64,000 nucleotides of DNA from Rhizopus arrhizus (Eukaryota > Mucoromycota > Mucoromycetes > Mucorales > Rhizopodaceae): assembly GCA_024220505.1 (NCBI GenBank), contig JAKZZE010000005.1, positions 1,820,501-1,884,500 on the forward strand. Reading direction: 5' to 3'. The notes beneath the pieces are model-generated. The model ran no database searches. It was not told the DNA's origin and saw only the letters and a program-made list of their open reading frames with translations. Of this stretch, positions 46,177 to 58,747 are shown piece by piece; positions within the stretch are counted from its first letter, which is position 1; every line of letters starts with the position of its first letter. The position numbers and the translations under genes were made by a program.

Positions 46177-46971
46177 ATGGAAGCTCGTACGGCCGAGTTG
46201 GCAAGAAAGACAAATGAAACAGATATTAAGGTTGCCATTAACCTTGATGACAAGATGAATCAAAAGATTAACATTAACACTGGTATTGGATTCCTTGATC
46301 ATGTAAGTTGTGAATCTAGGGAAAAAGAAAAAAAAAAAAATAGAAAAAAAAACCCCTTCAAAAGATGCCTAATAAGAAACTTGTTTACATAATAGATGTA
46401 TCATGCATTAGCCAAACATGGTGGCTGGTCATTGGATTTAAGTTGTCAAGGAGACCTTCACATTGATGATCATCATACTGCAGAAGATACAGGCATTGCC
46501 TTGGGTATGGCATTTAAACAAGCCTTAGGTGTACCTAAAGGAATTCAACGTTTTGGAAACGCTTATTGCCCTTTGGATGAGGTTTGTTGTTTGTTTGTGT
46601 GCAGCAGTGATACATTTGACTAAGTTTTGTTAGGCCTTGTCTCGTGCTGTAGTTGATATCTCAGGACGTCCATTTGCTGATATTAATTTAGACTTGAAGC
46701 GTGAAAAAATTGGTGAATTATCTACAGAAATGATTCCTCACGTATTGCAATCATTTGCTGGTGCTGCTGGTATTACTCTTCATGTTGATGTTTTGAAGGG
46801 ACAAAACGATCATCACAAGTAAACAAATAGAAGAAAAAAAAAATAAAGAAATGTTTTCTTACTTTATTATTTAGGGCTGAATCAGCATTCAAAGCATTGG
46901 CTGTAGCTATTAAACAAGCTGTGAGTAGAACTGGTACAGATGATATTCCATCTACAAAAGGTGTACTATAA
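46177..46971 (+). CDS. HIS3: Imidazoleglycerol-phosphate dehydratase
   Basis: Sixth step of histidine biosynthesis: imidazole glycerol phosphate to imidazole acetol phosphate, using Mn2+. Exons 46177-46302, 46396-46581, 46634-46818, 46875-46971; 197 residues, a little shorter than yeast His3 (220). Family motifs: [16 protein letters not shown] (first His pair), [14 protein letters not shown] (metal-binding HHxxE), [11 protein letters not shown], and [14 protein letters not shown], the second HHxxE, which is split by an intron. Start at 46177 gives MEARTAEL and follows a T-rich tract; upstream in-frame codons are leader. It ends only 94 bp before the next gene on the same strand. Confidence 0.97.
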
Positions 46972-47065
46972 TTAAAGGACCGATTTTTTTTGTTCTTAAA
47001 AAGAAACTTTTTTTTTCTTTTTGTTTTTCTCTCCCTCTTTCTCTTCTTTCTTTCCTGTTTTTATT

Positions 47066-48329
47066 ATGCCAATTAAACTAACAGAACAACAAGAAATAAA
47101 AAAGAAACCTTCAATACAAAAGAAAAAGCAAAAAAGTTTTGGAGAATGCGCTTTAGAAATTGAATTTGGTATTAAAAAATAAAAAAAGCATTGTATTATT
47201 GTAACTGATTTTATGAATAGAAGTAACCAGTTTATTGACAGTTCTAGTTATTGCTCTTTATTATCTATTTCATCTTCCTTTTGCCAAAAAATGCCTCTTT
47301 TTATCTTACGAAATATCCGATAACCAATACGGAAAAGGATATGACGATGTGTATTATGTGGGCTATTGGGCTGTGACATTGACCTGTTTACGTGCCTCAG
47401 CCATGAAATTCATTTTCCTTCCCCTCGGTCAGTGGTGGGGTATGAACGGGCTAAAGAGACAGAGATATGCAGAGCAAGGTTGGATGTTTAGCTATTATAT
47501 CATCTTTTGGTTGATTGGTATGTGGATCATGTATAATGCACCCCACTGGATGAACACGGCTCATTATTGGATTGATTATCCTCACTTGATGATGTCCAAG
47601 CAGATGAAAATGTATTATTTATTGCAGTTGGCCTTTTGGATACAACAAATGTACACCATTCATGTCGAAAAGAGAAGAAAAGATTATGAAGCTATGGTCA
47701 CTCATCATTTTATTACAATCACTTTGCTTGTATCGAGTTATGCTACTAATTTCACTCGTATCGGAAATGCTGTTCTTTGTTGTATGGATTTATGTGATGT
47801 CTTTCTTTCGGTAAGTACCCTTGTATTGTGAATGTGGTGTGATTAATAAATAGATAAGCTTGCCAAAATATTGAAATACATGGGATATACAACACTGTGT
47901 GATTTTGTGTTTGCTTTATTTGCTGTTTCCTGGCCAATCACTCGACACGTTTTATTTTCTATCATCATTTGGGCTACAGCAGGTAATGAATACTAATGGG
48001 TTATAGTGTAACTCATTGCTCTAATGATTGATTAGTTGAACCAAGTCAGTACCTTGATATGAAATGGGAACCAGAGAAAGGAAAATACTTTACGCCTTTG
48101 ACGCAAAAGATCTATATTTCTTTGTTTTTAGCGCTCAATATAATTATGGTTTATTGGTTCATTATGATTGTCAATGTCATTATCCGTGTTTCGCAGGGCA
48201 AAAACGCAGAAGATACCCGAAGTGACGATGAAGATGAAGCAGTAGAGTGAGTGCGATAAATACATTATAATGGCTTATTTGTTAATATTTTTTATTAGAT
48301 TAGAACAAGATAAAGTAAAAAAGATGTAA
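47066..48329 (+). CDS. LAG1: Ceramide synthase (LAG1/LAC1 family, TLC domain)
   Basis: ER membrane enzyme joining a fatty acyl-CoA to sphingoid bases. Exons 47066-47168, 47221-47810, 47859-47982, 48036-48246, 48299-48329; 352 residues. The Lag1 motif is intact: HHFITITLLVSSYATNFTR with the active His pair at about 196-197, then CMDLCDVFLSLAKILKY. Several membrane helices flank it, and the acidic C-terminus (DTRSDDEDEAVELEQD, ending KVKKM) resembles the casein-kinase-2-regulated tail of fungal ceramide synthases; the basic KxKxx-like end may act in ER retrieval. The N-terminus is short and Lys-rich, and no homeobox-like segment is present. Start is 94 bp after the HIS3 stop, so the intergenic promoter is very small. 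Confidence 0.93.
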
Positions 48330-50923
48330 TAAAAGTACATTCATGTAAAAAGAAGCTCAATTTTCTCTATTTTACGCGTCCTTTTTTATGCAAACTTTGA
48401 TTTTTATATCTCTGAACCTGATATATTTTCATTGTCCATCTGTCATTACACATCATACGATTTTAACTGCTTTTCTTTCAGTCAATTGAAGTGTAGAGTT
48501 ACAGGAAAGGCATAACAAACCGCAACGTTAACGATTCAACAGGCAAATGGACAAACCACAACGATTGTGTAACCAGAGTGGCTAAAAAGCTAAAGATCAG
48601 GCCATAAAACTCACTTTATGAGATTGACAAATTAAAGATAGACACGCTACCTCAAGAAAAAATAGACAATAAGAAAAGGTATCTTGATAAAATTAAACAA
48701 GTTGCAAAGTTTACTTATATAGCTCTGATATTGACTAAATTGCAATATATATGAATTCACAGCTTTTTTATATTTGCGATTAATGTATAGTAAACAAACC
48801 GACGTGATTTCTTATTACCTTGATACATGTATCTTCATTATCTTGTTTGTAATAATGATTATGTGAAAAAAAGAAGGAAGAGGCCATTTAAAACATGAAA
48901 GGACTAGAGTGCCCAGTGACGGAAATGCCAAAGTGCTTTAGCAATAACAGAAGACCTTCTAAGTATCAGCGTACTCATTCAAGCTGCTTTGATTCAATCC
49001 ACCTCTGAAAATACAGCAATAACCAATCAAATGTATTCACTATACAGTTTATACAGCGCACTATTCCTGTTCCAATCAACTTTTAATTTATGCCCTGCTC
49101 AGCAATTTGTTATATGATATATTAACAACTTTTCAGTTATTCGAATACAAAAGGCATATCTCATTCATAGATACCTGAGCACTTTCTTTTACTATTCTTT
49201 ATCCTGTAATCAAAAGGATCGCTGCAATCAAAAACAAGCCTAATGGCGTCTTTCAAGAAAATAAGCGCGTCTTTATCTCTGATGACGCTAGAGAACTTAG
49301 TAAGCAAGCTTCCACATTCAGTAGCATTACTAAATTCACCTGCAGGTATACTTTTGTGACCCTACAAACTTTTGGAACCAAGTAAGCAATCAAGAATTGG
49401 CCTGTGTCGTAAAGTGTCTGAGCACAGGAAGTACAAATTCTACAAAGGCTGTCTGATCGTGATTCTTGCTTGACTGGAAGGATTGCTACAGCTTACTGAT
49501 TAAGCAGTCAGAATACAAGTGATGACATTTGCAATTGCTCCATGAGTTGGTTCTGTCATGAAATTGATGATTCCAAGAGTAGTGTAGCAATTGATCCTAG
49601 ATAATCTCCAAAACAGCATGAGAGAAGCTACAGTATCTCAGGCAAAAAATGATAACGGCCTGCGAGCCTTCATATTTTGAAAATGATTTTGCTCATTGTT
49701 TGAAGCAACAAGTATGATTCTTGATTGATTGCTCTCGTAACCGTACTCCTTTTCGACACTAACAGGGTTTTGTAAAGAAATGGTTCCTTCAGATTCAGTA
49801 TGCTTTCGTTCTGGTTATTATTTTGTGCTGCTACGCTATTCTATACTTTATAAATTAGGCAAGTAAATGCCTTCAAAAGTGTTACTATACGTTTAACACA
49901 TACCAGAAAAGAAAGATAGCATGTGGTCATTTCTCATATTTTGTAGTCGATTGATAATTAGGTTTGCTTCAAAGAAAGTTTGGCTGCTTGTACAATCCTC
50001 ATTTTTTTCTTATTGTTTTTGATCTTTAGCCCAATTCAATACGGTAAGTAATGGCTGGAATACCTCTTTAGATTATTGTTGTAAAACAAGGCTTTACTTT
50101 AACAGTTCACTTGGACTTTTTAGTGATCTTGTGGAATTTTTCAATCCGCTCTTGTAAAACGCGTCTGAAACAGATTTTCTGATAGTATGTATTGTAGTAA
50201 TTCATAAAAATAAGCAATTTTATACGTTCTTCATTACCTTTTATTATTAATATAACAGTACAAAGGAAAAGAAAAAACTCAAACGCACGTTGAGATGAAC
50301 ATAATGAGTGATAAATAATTCATCTTTTTCTTTAAAAAAAATGTCGCGTATTCGTTCATTTAGCTCAACATTGCATAGTACAACTCTATTTATTGAGGAG
50401 GGCCATCAAATTAATCCGTCCTACAGCCAATAGCGTGAAAACATTGCTATTTTTGATGATATATCCGAAAATGATGAATTGAAAGATGCGTTGAATAAAT
50501 AAGATATACAAGGCCATTACTGAACTGTATAAATACTCAATAAATAGAAAGGGATTGGTTGGTGATGCATATATTGACTACCATATTCTCAACCCCCTCC
50601 TCCTCCTTTTTTTTTTTTTTTTTTTTACTAAAGAAATAATAATGAAGTAAGGCACCGAACGTATTATAGGTAAAAAAGGAGAATAGAATAGGATCGCTGA
50701 ATGCGTACAAAAAGTTAATTATAATCCAAATATAGAAAGTTGAAATTATTTCAAAATTGAGCGAATCATTGAAAAATGTTGGAACAATAAAAAAAAAAAA
50801 GGGAAATTTTACAAAACAAAAAAAAGGGAGAGAGAGTGAGTGGGTGGGTGAGTGTGGCATTTTTTTTTCTCTCTTTTTTTTTTTCTATACATATTTTACA
50901 AAAAAGAAAAAAAAAAAAAAATA
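48330..50923. other. Large intergenic region
   Basis: About 2.6 kb without a convincing gene apart from the broken short frame at 50341-50502. 48.5-49.8 kb has mixed composition but no coherent frame. The T/A-rich tract at 50840-50920 is the leader of the PTC1-like gene. Confidence 0.5.
50341..50502 (+). pseudogene. Short frame with in-frame TAG
   Basis: From the ATG at 50341: MSRIRSFSSTLHSTTLFIEE, then a TAG at 50431-50433 and, in the same frame, NIAIFDDISENDELKDALNK before TAA at 50500-50502. The continuation looks coding. No family is recognised; probably a small decayed gene piece. Confidence 0.25.
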
Positions 50924-51936
50924 ATGGATTCCACTAAAACAAAACAAGTCTTACAAGCACCTGGATTTATATTGGGTGTTTCTGAGGATCGAAATAAGCG
51001 ATGTCGTAGAACGATGGAAGATGCTCATACTTTTGTATTTAATTACATGGGTGTACCACGACAAGGATTCTTTGCTATTTTTGACGGACATGCCGGAAAA
51101 GCAACAGCTGAATGGTGTGGAAATAACTTTGATAAAGTAACGAGAGACGATGTATACCTTGTCAACTTTATTTATAAAATATCATGTACTTAATAGGTAT
51201 TGGCTCAGGTTATTCAACAAAGCAAACCAGAAGAAACTATCCCGGAAATTTTAAATAAAGCATTCTTAACAGTAGATAATCAAGTGAATGAACATGAAGG
51301 AAAGTTTTCTGGGTGTACAGCTATTGTTGCTTTTGTTAAAGTAACAGAGAATAATAAGGTAAAATGAACAATGATATTTAATTGATAATATTAATTATTT
51401 CATTTAGCGTATTCTATATACTGGAAATGTAGGTGATGCGCGTGCTGTATTATGGTAATTTGTTGTAATAACATTAATATTAAACTCATCTTTCTTTTGG
51501 ATTAGTCGCCAAAATAAAGCAGTTCGACTTTCTTATGATCACAAAGGATCGGATTCTCAAGAAGCAAAACGCATTATGGATTTAGGTGGATTCATGATGA
51601 ACAATCGAGTTAATGGAGTATTGGCTGTAACACGATCTTTAGGTGACAGTGTGATGAAGGAGTTTGTTGTTGGTAATCCTTTCACGACTGAAACAGAACT
51701 TGGACCTTCTGATGAATTTTTAATTCTAGCTTGTGATGGGGTAAGCACATAGTTTATTACATGTACCATAATAACACGTACTATAGCTGTGGGATGTTTG
51801 TGAAGATCAAGATGCAGTTGACCTGATTAAAGATATACAAGACCCTCAAGTAGCCAGTCAAAAGTTATTAGATCATGCACTTGCCAATTTTAGTACAGAT
51901 AATTTAAGTGTGATGGTGATTCGATTAAATGATTAA
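50924..51936 (+). CDS. PTC1: PP2C-type protein phosphatase, Ptc1-like
   Basis: Mg2+/Mn2+-dependent Ser/Thr phosphatase; yeast Ptc1 dampens the HOG and other MAP-kinase pathways. Exons 50924-51136, 51197-51358, 51408-51454, 51506-51740, 51787-51936; 268 residues, like yeast Ptc1 (281). PP2C motifs: RRTMEDAH (Glu32, Asp33), FDGHAGKAT (Asp54, metal binding), [55 protein letters not shown] and [10 protein letters not shown]. All metal-binding Asp residues are present. The ATG at 50924 is preferred over 50852, because the upstream extension is a pyrimidine-rich leader. It is convergent with the next gene, 48 bp apart. Confidence 0.93.
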
Positions 51937-51984
51937 TGTACAACTATTATTATTATTATTATTATTATTGTTATTTTTTTTTTA

Positions 51985-53281
51985 TTATAAAATTTGATAA
52001 TCAATTCTTAGGCCACTTCCTTTTAAGGCTAAAGAAGAAGGTTTAAATGCATTTGGTAAAGGCTTTTTATCAGGAGGTAAAAACTCTTTAGCTGCTCTAT
52101 CTGAAAAGAATAAACGTTGACTGTAATGTTCTTTCCAGCAATCTGCCTTGAGTTGTGTTCTCTCCAAGAATTTATCAAAACTATCCTCTATTAAAGGTAG
52201 TTGTAATAAACCAAATGAGACCATTTGAATCCAAAATAATGTTTGAGTTTCAGAATATTTAATTTGATCCACTGTACCCTCTTCTTCACTACAATAAGCT
52301 TGTAAATAATCATAAAGTATAACCATCTTTTTCTTATTATTGCTGTCTATCAAAGTTAAATAAATGATTCTTATTAAGCACCAATAGTCAAATGAAGCAA
52401 ATCTTTTGCCGCGATAAAACCAATCTTTGAATTCTTGATCATTTAAATGAAACGCATTCGGTAAATCCTCCCAAGGCTTCACTGGATCAAATATGGACAG
52501 ATTAGTGACACAAGTAGAATCTTGACGTTGATTGAGTTTAGATGTAATATAATGAAATATGCTGTCAATACCATCTCCACTCACTGCATTACAAGAAAAC
52601 AGTCGCCAGTCGTGCCCTTTTAATAAATCCATCAACAATCTGTCCTTTGTCCACGCACTGGCTATATCTTGAATGTCCACTGCATCTAATTCTTGTTGTT
52701 TATTAGCTATTGTGATCATCATCGTATTTTGTAATTGCTCTGAATAGTTCTCTAATAACCAAATCATATTTTCTCTGCATTTATTGGACACAGTTTCCTT
52801 TTTTAGTTCCACAGAATCCAAAAAATAGATAATAAGTCTCGTATCCTTTATGTGGTTTAAACTAGCACTCATTTCTATACAGTCCACGTCATTTTATTTA
52901 ACCATAATCTTCATTTGCATTCGCTTACCAGCAAAGTCCCATAATTTAAATGAATAATAGTAAAATGGTATCGTTTCTACATTATAAGTAGGTGTTGGTA
53001 TCACATCAAAATGGGTATCAGTCTAAGATGTATAAATAAATATGCAACTCTATTCTATTTTGTATTGTTTTACTTGATCTGTGCTATATTTAAAATAAGA
53101 TTTATAAAGAAACGTTGTCTTCCCTGAACTTCTTGGTCCAAGGATAAGACCGGGTATAATTGTATTCTTATTCACTATTCCTTTTTAATTCACTATTATC
53201 ATTTAAAGTACTTTGTATACCTTTTTCTATGGAATCTCGTTCAGTCGAAGATTTACTTAATAAAGAAGAGATTCTTTTCAT
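51985..53281 (-). CDS. Arf-like small GTPase with a long C-terminal extension
   Basis: Exons 53281-53221, 53180-53074, 53022-52929, 52874-51985; 383 residues, twice the size of an Arf. The N-terminal half is Arf/SRbeta-like: P-loop GPRSSGKT at 35-42, TPTYNVETI as a switch-I/WxTxGF-like region, KLWDFA before the DxxG position, and ITIANKQQEL, the NKxD-like motif ending in Gln. At DxxG the spliced sequence gives Asp-Phe-Ala-Glu, so the invariant Gly is Glu; the intron at exactly this codon (52875-52928) makes the residue dependent on splice choice. There is no N-terminal Gly for myristoylation. The C-terminal 200 residues (PWEDLPNAFHLNDQEF, then FWIQMVSFGLLQLPLIEDSF) match no family I know. Function unknown; a degenerate or non-hydrolysing GTPase is likely. 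Confidence 0.7.
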
Positions 53282-53369
53282 TTCTAATTAGAAAAGAAGA
53301 AAGAAAAGGAAAAAAAAAAAAAGATTTTTTTTATTAATGTGTATTATGTACCACCCATAATAAATAAAA

Positions 53370-55766
53370 TCAGGCTCCTTTAGTTACTTGCATTAAGAAC
53401 CGAATACGAGCACAAATTTCATCTAAACACATATTCATTTTAGTTAGACATTATAAACAACAACTTGTCAACTTACAGGCTTCTTTTGAACTTTCTGCTT
53501 CAAGGTCATATGTTTTATAATCTCTTTCTTTAAGCACAATCACTTTAAAATTTGTAGGTACTTTTTTACTTTGTTTACAGCTTCGAATGGCACTCGCATG
53601 AAATGAAGTCTATACTCCATGTTAAAAAAGCTTATAATAAATGGCGTGTCAACTTACAGTTTTTACAGAATCAAACATGCCTTTATGTTCAGGTGGCATT
53701 AAATGAATATAATCTCCATCAATGGCTAATATATACATTTTTTTACTCACAAACATTGGCATCTTTCTACTCACAGAATATTTCTACACCAGAAAGAGTT
53801 GATGGATGCTATCATTATTTCATTTTATAATATGTACCTTGTATTGCGAGAGTAAACCATCATTTGTGTTTGTTGTTGTTGGTCTTTGATTTTTATCTGC
53901 TGTTGAGAAATACATTGGATGATTCACTTCTTCCTTTTTACGCTTCATAGGTGATCTCCAGATATGGTTTGCTATTTATAATTAGTTTTCTTTCACTTTA
54001 TGTGTATCTATCTAGCGCTTACAACTTGGTATAGTCAACGTCCTTTCCTTCTTTACTAATGTCAAATCAGTAATCTCCTTCATACTTTCTACCGTCGTAT
54101 CATTAGGTACAATCACATTGGTATCCGCTATAGTCAGCATATATTCATTTGGATCCAATTTTCGCTTTCTTGAAACCAATTCGAGCACATCACCAATAAA
54201 CATCTCTGCATACACAGGAATTGCCGTTGTCGCAGATACTTCTTCATTCGTCATCAATTTCAAACGGAAATATTTGAGAGGAGTCATGGGCATGGTGGCC
54301 TTGGTCAAGGTAGCCTTGGTGGAAGGCACAGGGACGGCAACAGTGGATGGATCGGGTTCTTGTGGTTGCTGATGGTGTAGTAAATGGCCTGTCACTGCAT
54401 CCTCATGCTGCTCTGTAGGTTGAGGTTGTTGGGGTATCGTAAGATCAGGTAGAGCAGGCTCAGAGGCCTCCTTCTTCTTTCTTAATGCTTCAATGTCTGG
54501 CTTGGATTTACCCATTTTGGCTCGAGTGATATCATTTTGTTTTACTATTTAAATCTATACTCAATATACACGCACATACTAAGAATATTATTCTGTTTAC
54601 CTTGAGAAGGTGTAGCTCTACATAAGGCGAATTGGTCAAATGAAACCCAATCAATCCTTCTTGCCCTATCCACCGCTTTTTATAATTATAAGCATGTTTT
54701 TCATTTTCTCGATAAATCATAGATTACCAGGTAAATCTTCTTCAATTTCTCCGTCATCTTCAGCAATCAACAAGACCCACTCTGCTAAATCCAAACTTTC
54801 CACATCCAACTCAGGTCCTCGTTTATGTTCTACGTAATCATACAGGATATACCCAATCACATCATCAATTAATGCATCTGGTCTCACAATTAATCGTACA
54901 GGTTCATAAGGTTGATGTGAGTGAGGTAAATATACACAAAGTGTAATCGGTTTGCTTTCTCCTTTTCCAGATACATACGAATATTCTGCAAACGGGTTTT
55001 CTGCTGCTGTAGCCTTTTCGGCAATCATGGCGGATAAAGCCGATTTTTGTTGTATGGGTCTTGTGGATTTTTTGGTATAGTCCAATGGATGCTCATTGGC
55101 AATAGATGCAGTCAATGGAGGTGGTAATTCTTGTCGTTCTTTGGTATCGTTAGTGTTGCTGCTGCTAGTAGGGAATGGAAATATGCTGGCTTCTTCTTCA
55201 TCAATAGAGGAACGTGGTGAAGGATCAATGGCAGAATCAACAGAAGGATTAAGCAAAGTTTCTTCAGTTGGATTAAGATGGGTCGTGTTCAACATGACCT
55301 CTCCTTTTTCTACTATTACTACTTCTTCTTCTGCTTTTCTAATATTAAAAAAAAAATTAAAATGAAAGTGCGTTGTTATAAAACATTAGAAAATGTACTC
55401 TTTGTGTTCTGAATCCATCAATTCTTCTTCTTCGCTTTCTGTTGTTGATGATTCACGCCTTTTAGGTCGAACATTAGGTGGTACTGCGATGGATGGAAAT
55501 TGTTGCTTTTGTTGTGTCTTTCGATGTCGATATGTTCTTTTAGTTGTATGAGGACTCGTCGTCAATTTGCTATCACTTAAATGACTCTCATGGCCAGGTG
55601 AGTAGCAATATTGCATTTCGGGATAAACAGGTGCTGCTAAACGAACATAGTCATCTGACATGACAGTGGGTGAGAAACTAATCACCCTTTCTCCTCTTTC
55701 ATCCACTCGTAATAATTTTATTCGACTAATGTGAATTAAATATAAAGGATCAGTAAGTAGAGACAT
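53370..55766 (-). CDS. SIN1: SIN1/AVO1 subunit of TORC2 (CRIM, Ras-binding-like and PH domains)
   Basis: Scaffold that presents AGC kinases to TOR complex 2. Eight exons: 55766-55399, 55338-54728, 54675-54601, 54520-54023, 53971-53838, 53783-53658, 53609-53477, 53422-53370; 665 residues. The N-terminus MSLLTDPLYLIHISR is the conserved SIN1 start. The CRIM domain lies at about 215-350 (PITLCVYLPHS, AEWVLLIAEDDGEIEEDLPA-VDRARRI, SFDQFALC). A Ras-binding-like domain (KYFRLKLMTNEEVSATTAIP, DPNEYMLTIAD) lies at about 435-515, and a PH domain at about 545-665 (KYSVSRKMPMFVSKKMYILA, then EICARIRFLMQ) probably binds membrane phosphoinositide. Intron phases all fit. It starts 612 bp from the divergent dehydratase gene and ends 88 bp from the GTPase gene. 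Confidence 0.92.
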
Positions 55767-56377
55767 TGAAACGAAAAGAGGAATTGAGGAGTCCTATTTT
55801 TCATCGTTATTTCATTAATAAAACACCGCTTTTTTTCCATTTTTAGACGTTTACTTTTCAGTAGCGCGCATGCGCTATTCATATTAATTAATTTTTATTA
55901 TAATCTCTCTCTCTCTCTCCTTAGCATAAGCTTTGCTTTAAATTAATAAAACAAGAGCGTTATTATATTATTAAGCAAATAACCTTTCCTTATAAAAATA
56001 TGCTTTTATACTTAATTTGCTTTGATTTTGAAATAAAGTTTGAATGTTTATGTATACTTAATAAATAAAAAAAAAGTTCATTTCATTTTTCGCCTGTTAC
56101 TGTGTAAACCCAAAGGAATATAGATTAATTTATTCATTTCGTTGTAAAAAAATTTCTCAGGTCTCCTTATCACGCGTAAGATTGTCTCTTAGACAAGGGT
56201 ATATGTGTGTGCTTTTTTGCGAATTCTATTATTTTATTTGACCGCCTTGTGAGGTTTTATCTATCAAGGGTCCTGCATAAACCAGAATATTACGTAAATA
56301 CGACATAATAAAATATTTTACTTGTCGACTTTTCTTTGTAAACATCCTGCTTTTCTTCTTTTTTCGTTTGATTCATC
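55767..56377. promoter_or_regulatory. Divergent promoter region (SIN1 / dehydratase)
   Basis: 611 bp with no gene. Contains a CT-repeat near 55905-55920 and TATAAAA-like sequence near 55992. A pyrimidine-rich stretch runs to the ATG at 56378. Confidence 0.45.
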
Positions 56378-57502
56378 ATGCATTATTTAAACAAGTTGAG
56401 CCAATTACCATTCAAAAATGGTAGCACAAAACTTGGTACCATCCGACTCTATTCATCCACTCCTTACTCTGAACAATTAAAATCCTGGAAGCAAAACTTG
56501 TTCAAAAAAAAACGAGTCGCCACTGACACCATCACTGCTTCACAGATCAATCTGCTCGGAAACACATTGGACCATCCAAAATTTAATTACGATCAACTTC
56601 CCCAAGAAGGCACCGCGATTCCTCTTGGATGGCACCTTGTTTTTTTTCCTGTACGTGTACCCGAGAAAGAATTAGCCCGAGAAGGCTATCATAAAGATTG
56701 GAGCCCACCTGGTAACTATACACATCGTATCTGGGCAGGAGGCCAAGTCGATTGGGTGGTTAAGAACCCTTTACGTGTCGGTGACAAAATCACAATGGAA
56801 GCCTCGCTTCGTGATGTTCAATTTAAAGATGAATCGGTCTTTGTTTGGGTGAACCGTACGATTCATAACCAACATGGATTGGCTCTATCTGAATCTCGAT
56901 GCTGTATCTATACAGATCATTATCAAATGAGAGAAAGAGAAGTTGCAAATATTACAGAAAACAAATCTTGTTCACACGGTAAAGAGAAAAGGAAATGAAA
57001 GCAAAATAAAACTGATCTTTGTGGATGTAGATATCTTGAGTAATCCTGAATTTACATATAGTATAAAGCCCTCGCCAGTTACCTTGTTCCGTTTCTCTGC
57101 TATTACGTTTAATGCTCATTTGATTCATTATGATCATGTGTATGCAACAGAGGTTGAGAAGCAAAAAGGTACAAAGGACTACATAGGAATAAGGTATAAC
57201 ACGCTTTTTATATAGGCTGTTTGACACATGGTCCACTGTCTTTGATATTTATGGTCAATCAGCTAGATCATCATTTGGCTACAAAAGACTTTGATCAAAC
57301 AGCATGTGAAAAGAGAGTGAGAAATCGTCAAATCAAATCGATTGACTATCGATGTCTTAATCCTTTACCCGTGAATGAGCCCGTCACGGTCTGTGGACGG
57401 TGGAAGATTGACCAAGGATTGGACCCCTCGTATGATGTTTGGATTGTGGACAGTCATGGAAAAATAGCCGTCAAGGCATCCGCTCTGTTAGATGATGCTT
57501 AA
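56378..57502 (+). CDS. Mitochondrial-type hydroxyacyl-thioester dehydratase (HTD2-like, hot-dog fold)
   Basis: Exons 56378-56978, 57031-57168, 57216-57502; 341 residues. The N-terminal 40 residues are basic and Ser-rich (SKLGTIRLYSSTPYS type) and fit a mitochondrial targeting sequence. The first half has LDHPKFNYDQLPQEGTAIPL and RIWAGGQVDW; the second has TLFRFSAITFNAHLIHYD and GCLTHGPLSLIFMVNQL, the MaoC-like hydratase motif with catalytic Asp/His, typical of yeast Htd2 and of mesaconyl-C4-CoA hydratase-like proteins. The probable role is dehydration of 3-hydroxyacyl-ACP in mitochondrial fatty acid synthesis (lipoate supply). CoA- versus ACP-linked substrate cannot be settled from sequence. 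Confidence 0.85.
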
Positions 57503-58708
57503 TATTTTTAATAAATCTTGAATGTGAAGCATTGTTATATATAAGAAATCATTGGCATAGGAGCTTGTCAGATACCTTTAACGTGTATGCAACTGTACTG
57601 TCTATTCAAATTGGACGAAATACTTAATAAGGAGTGAATTGATAGCAAGAAAAGGTAACTATTATAGGTGATGGTTTGATCCTCGATTTAGAAAATAATA
57701 CATAAAATAGTATTGAAGTGGACAGTGATATGAGTGGATGATGAGCGAAGAATATTCTTGAGTTGCCGTACTGCTTGAGCTTTTATTATCAAAGAACAAT
57801 AACATAAATGAACATTTCAGCCTATTTCTTTTCTTTACATTGCTTATTTGTTCATTTATTGTTTGGGACAGATAGGATAGTTTGCTTTCAACCATGGGCT
57901 TACTGTTATCTTTCTTTCTGCAGGATTTTCCTTAATTTATTTATTCGATCAGTTTGAAATAGAACAAATTTAATAAAGTCTATGACACTTATTTAAGGTA
58001 TTTAGATTGACAAACAAGGAATTTGTCACGTGTGAGAAACATAGATGCCAACTAAAAATAACCTCTTTTGTAGCATTGACAGTATTGCAATCTGTAGCCG
58101 TAAGAGAACGTTATAATAGAAAAAAATTTATTAAACCGCAGGGAGCATAAACCAGTAAAGAGAGAAAGAAGATTTTTGTTAAGTAACTATGAATGTGCAG
58201 ACGTCTTGATTTAAATATTATATCACATCACATCATTCTATTTATGATCCTGAAAAATTTTCAAAACAAACGATGAACATAAGGACGCCTTGGGAACTTT
58301 TACAAATTGGATAGTTTTAACTCTTGCTTCACTTTTTTATCTCCTTTTTCTTTTATTTACAAGGTTATATTGACACCTAATCCCCTCCTCTTTTTTTTTT
58401 CTGCAAGAGAAAAGGAGAAACAGTTATGTATACAATTATAAAGTTTTTTCAAAATGTTTTAAAGCCGACCGTAACTGCTTATTCTACTTTAATAAATATA
58501 AAATATGAGGTATGAGAGACTATAAAGAAGGGAAACTACATTAATAGTAGAATATCAAATTTTGTATATTTATTATATGATTTATTCATTAGGCATGCTT
58601 TTATAACAAAAATATCGGTTTCGACGGGTATAATATTTTTAAGCGGCTCTGATCTAAAGCTCTATATCATTGACATACAATCGTTCCGCTCTCAATTTGC
58701 ACATTTTG

Positions 58709-58747
<39 letters not shown>

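Noticed and set aside
45844..46302. 152-codon minus-strand frame
   Set aside because: It overlaps the HIS3 first exon in antisense, is Lys/Asn-rich and has no recognisable content; HIS3 is certain on the plus strand.
50852..50923. Upstream in-frame ATG extending the PTC1-like protein by a Phe/Lys-rich leader
   Set aside because: The extension is encoded by pyrimidine and poly-A tracts typical of 5' leaders here; PP2C homology starts after 50924.
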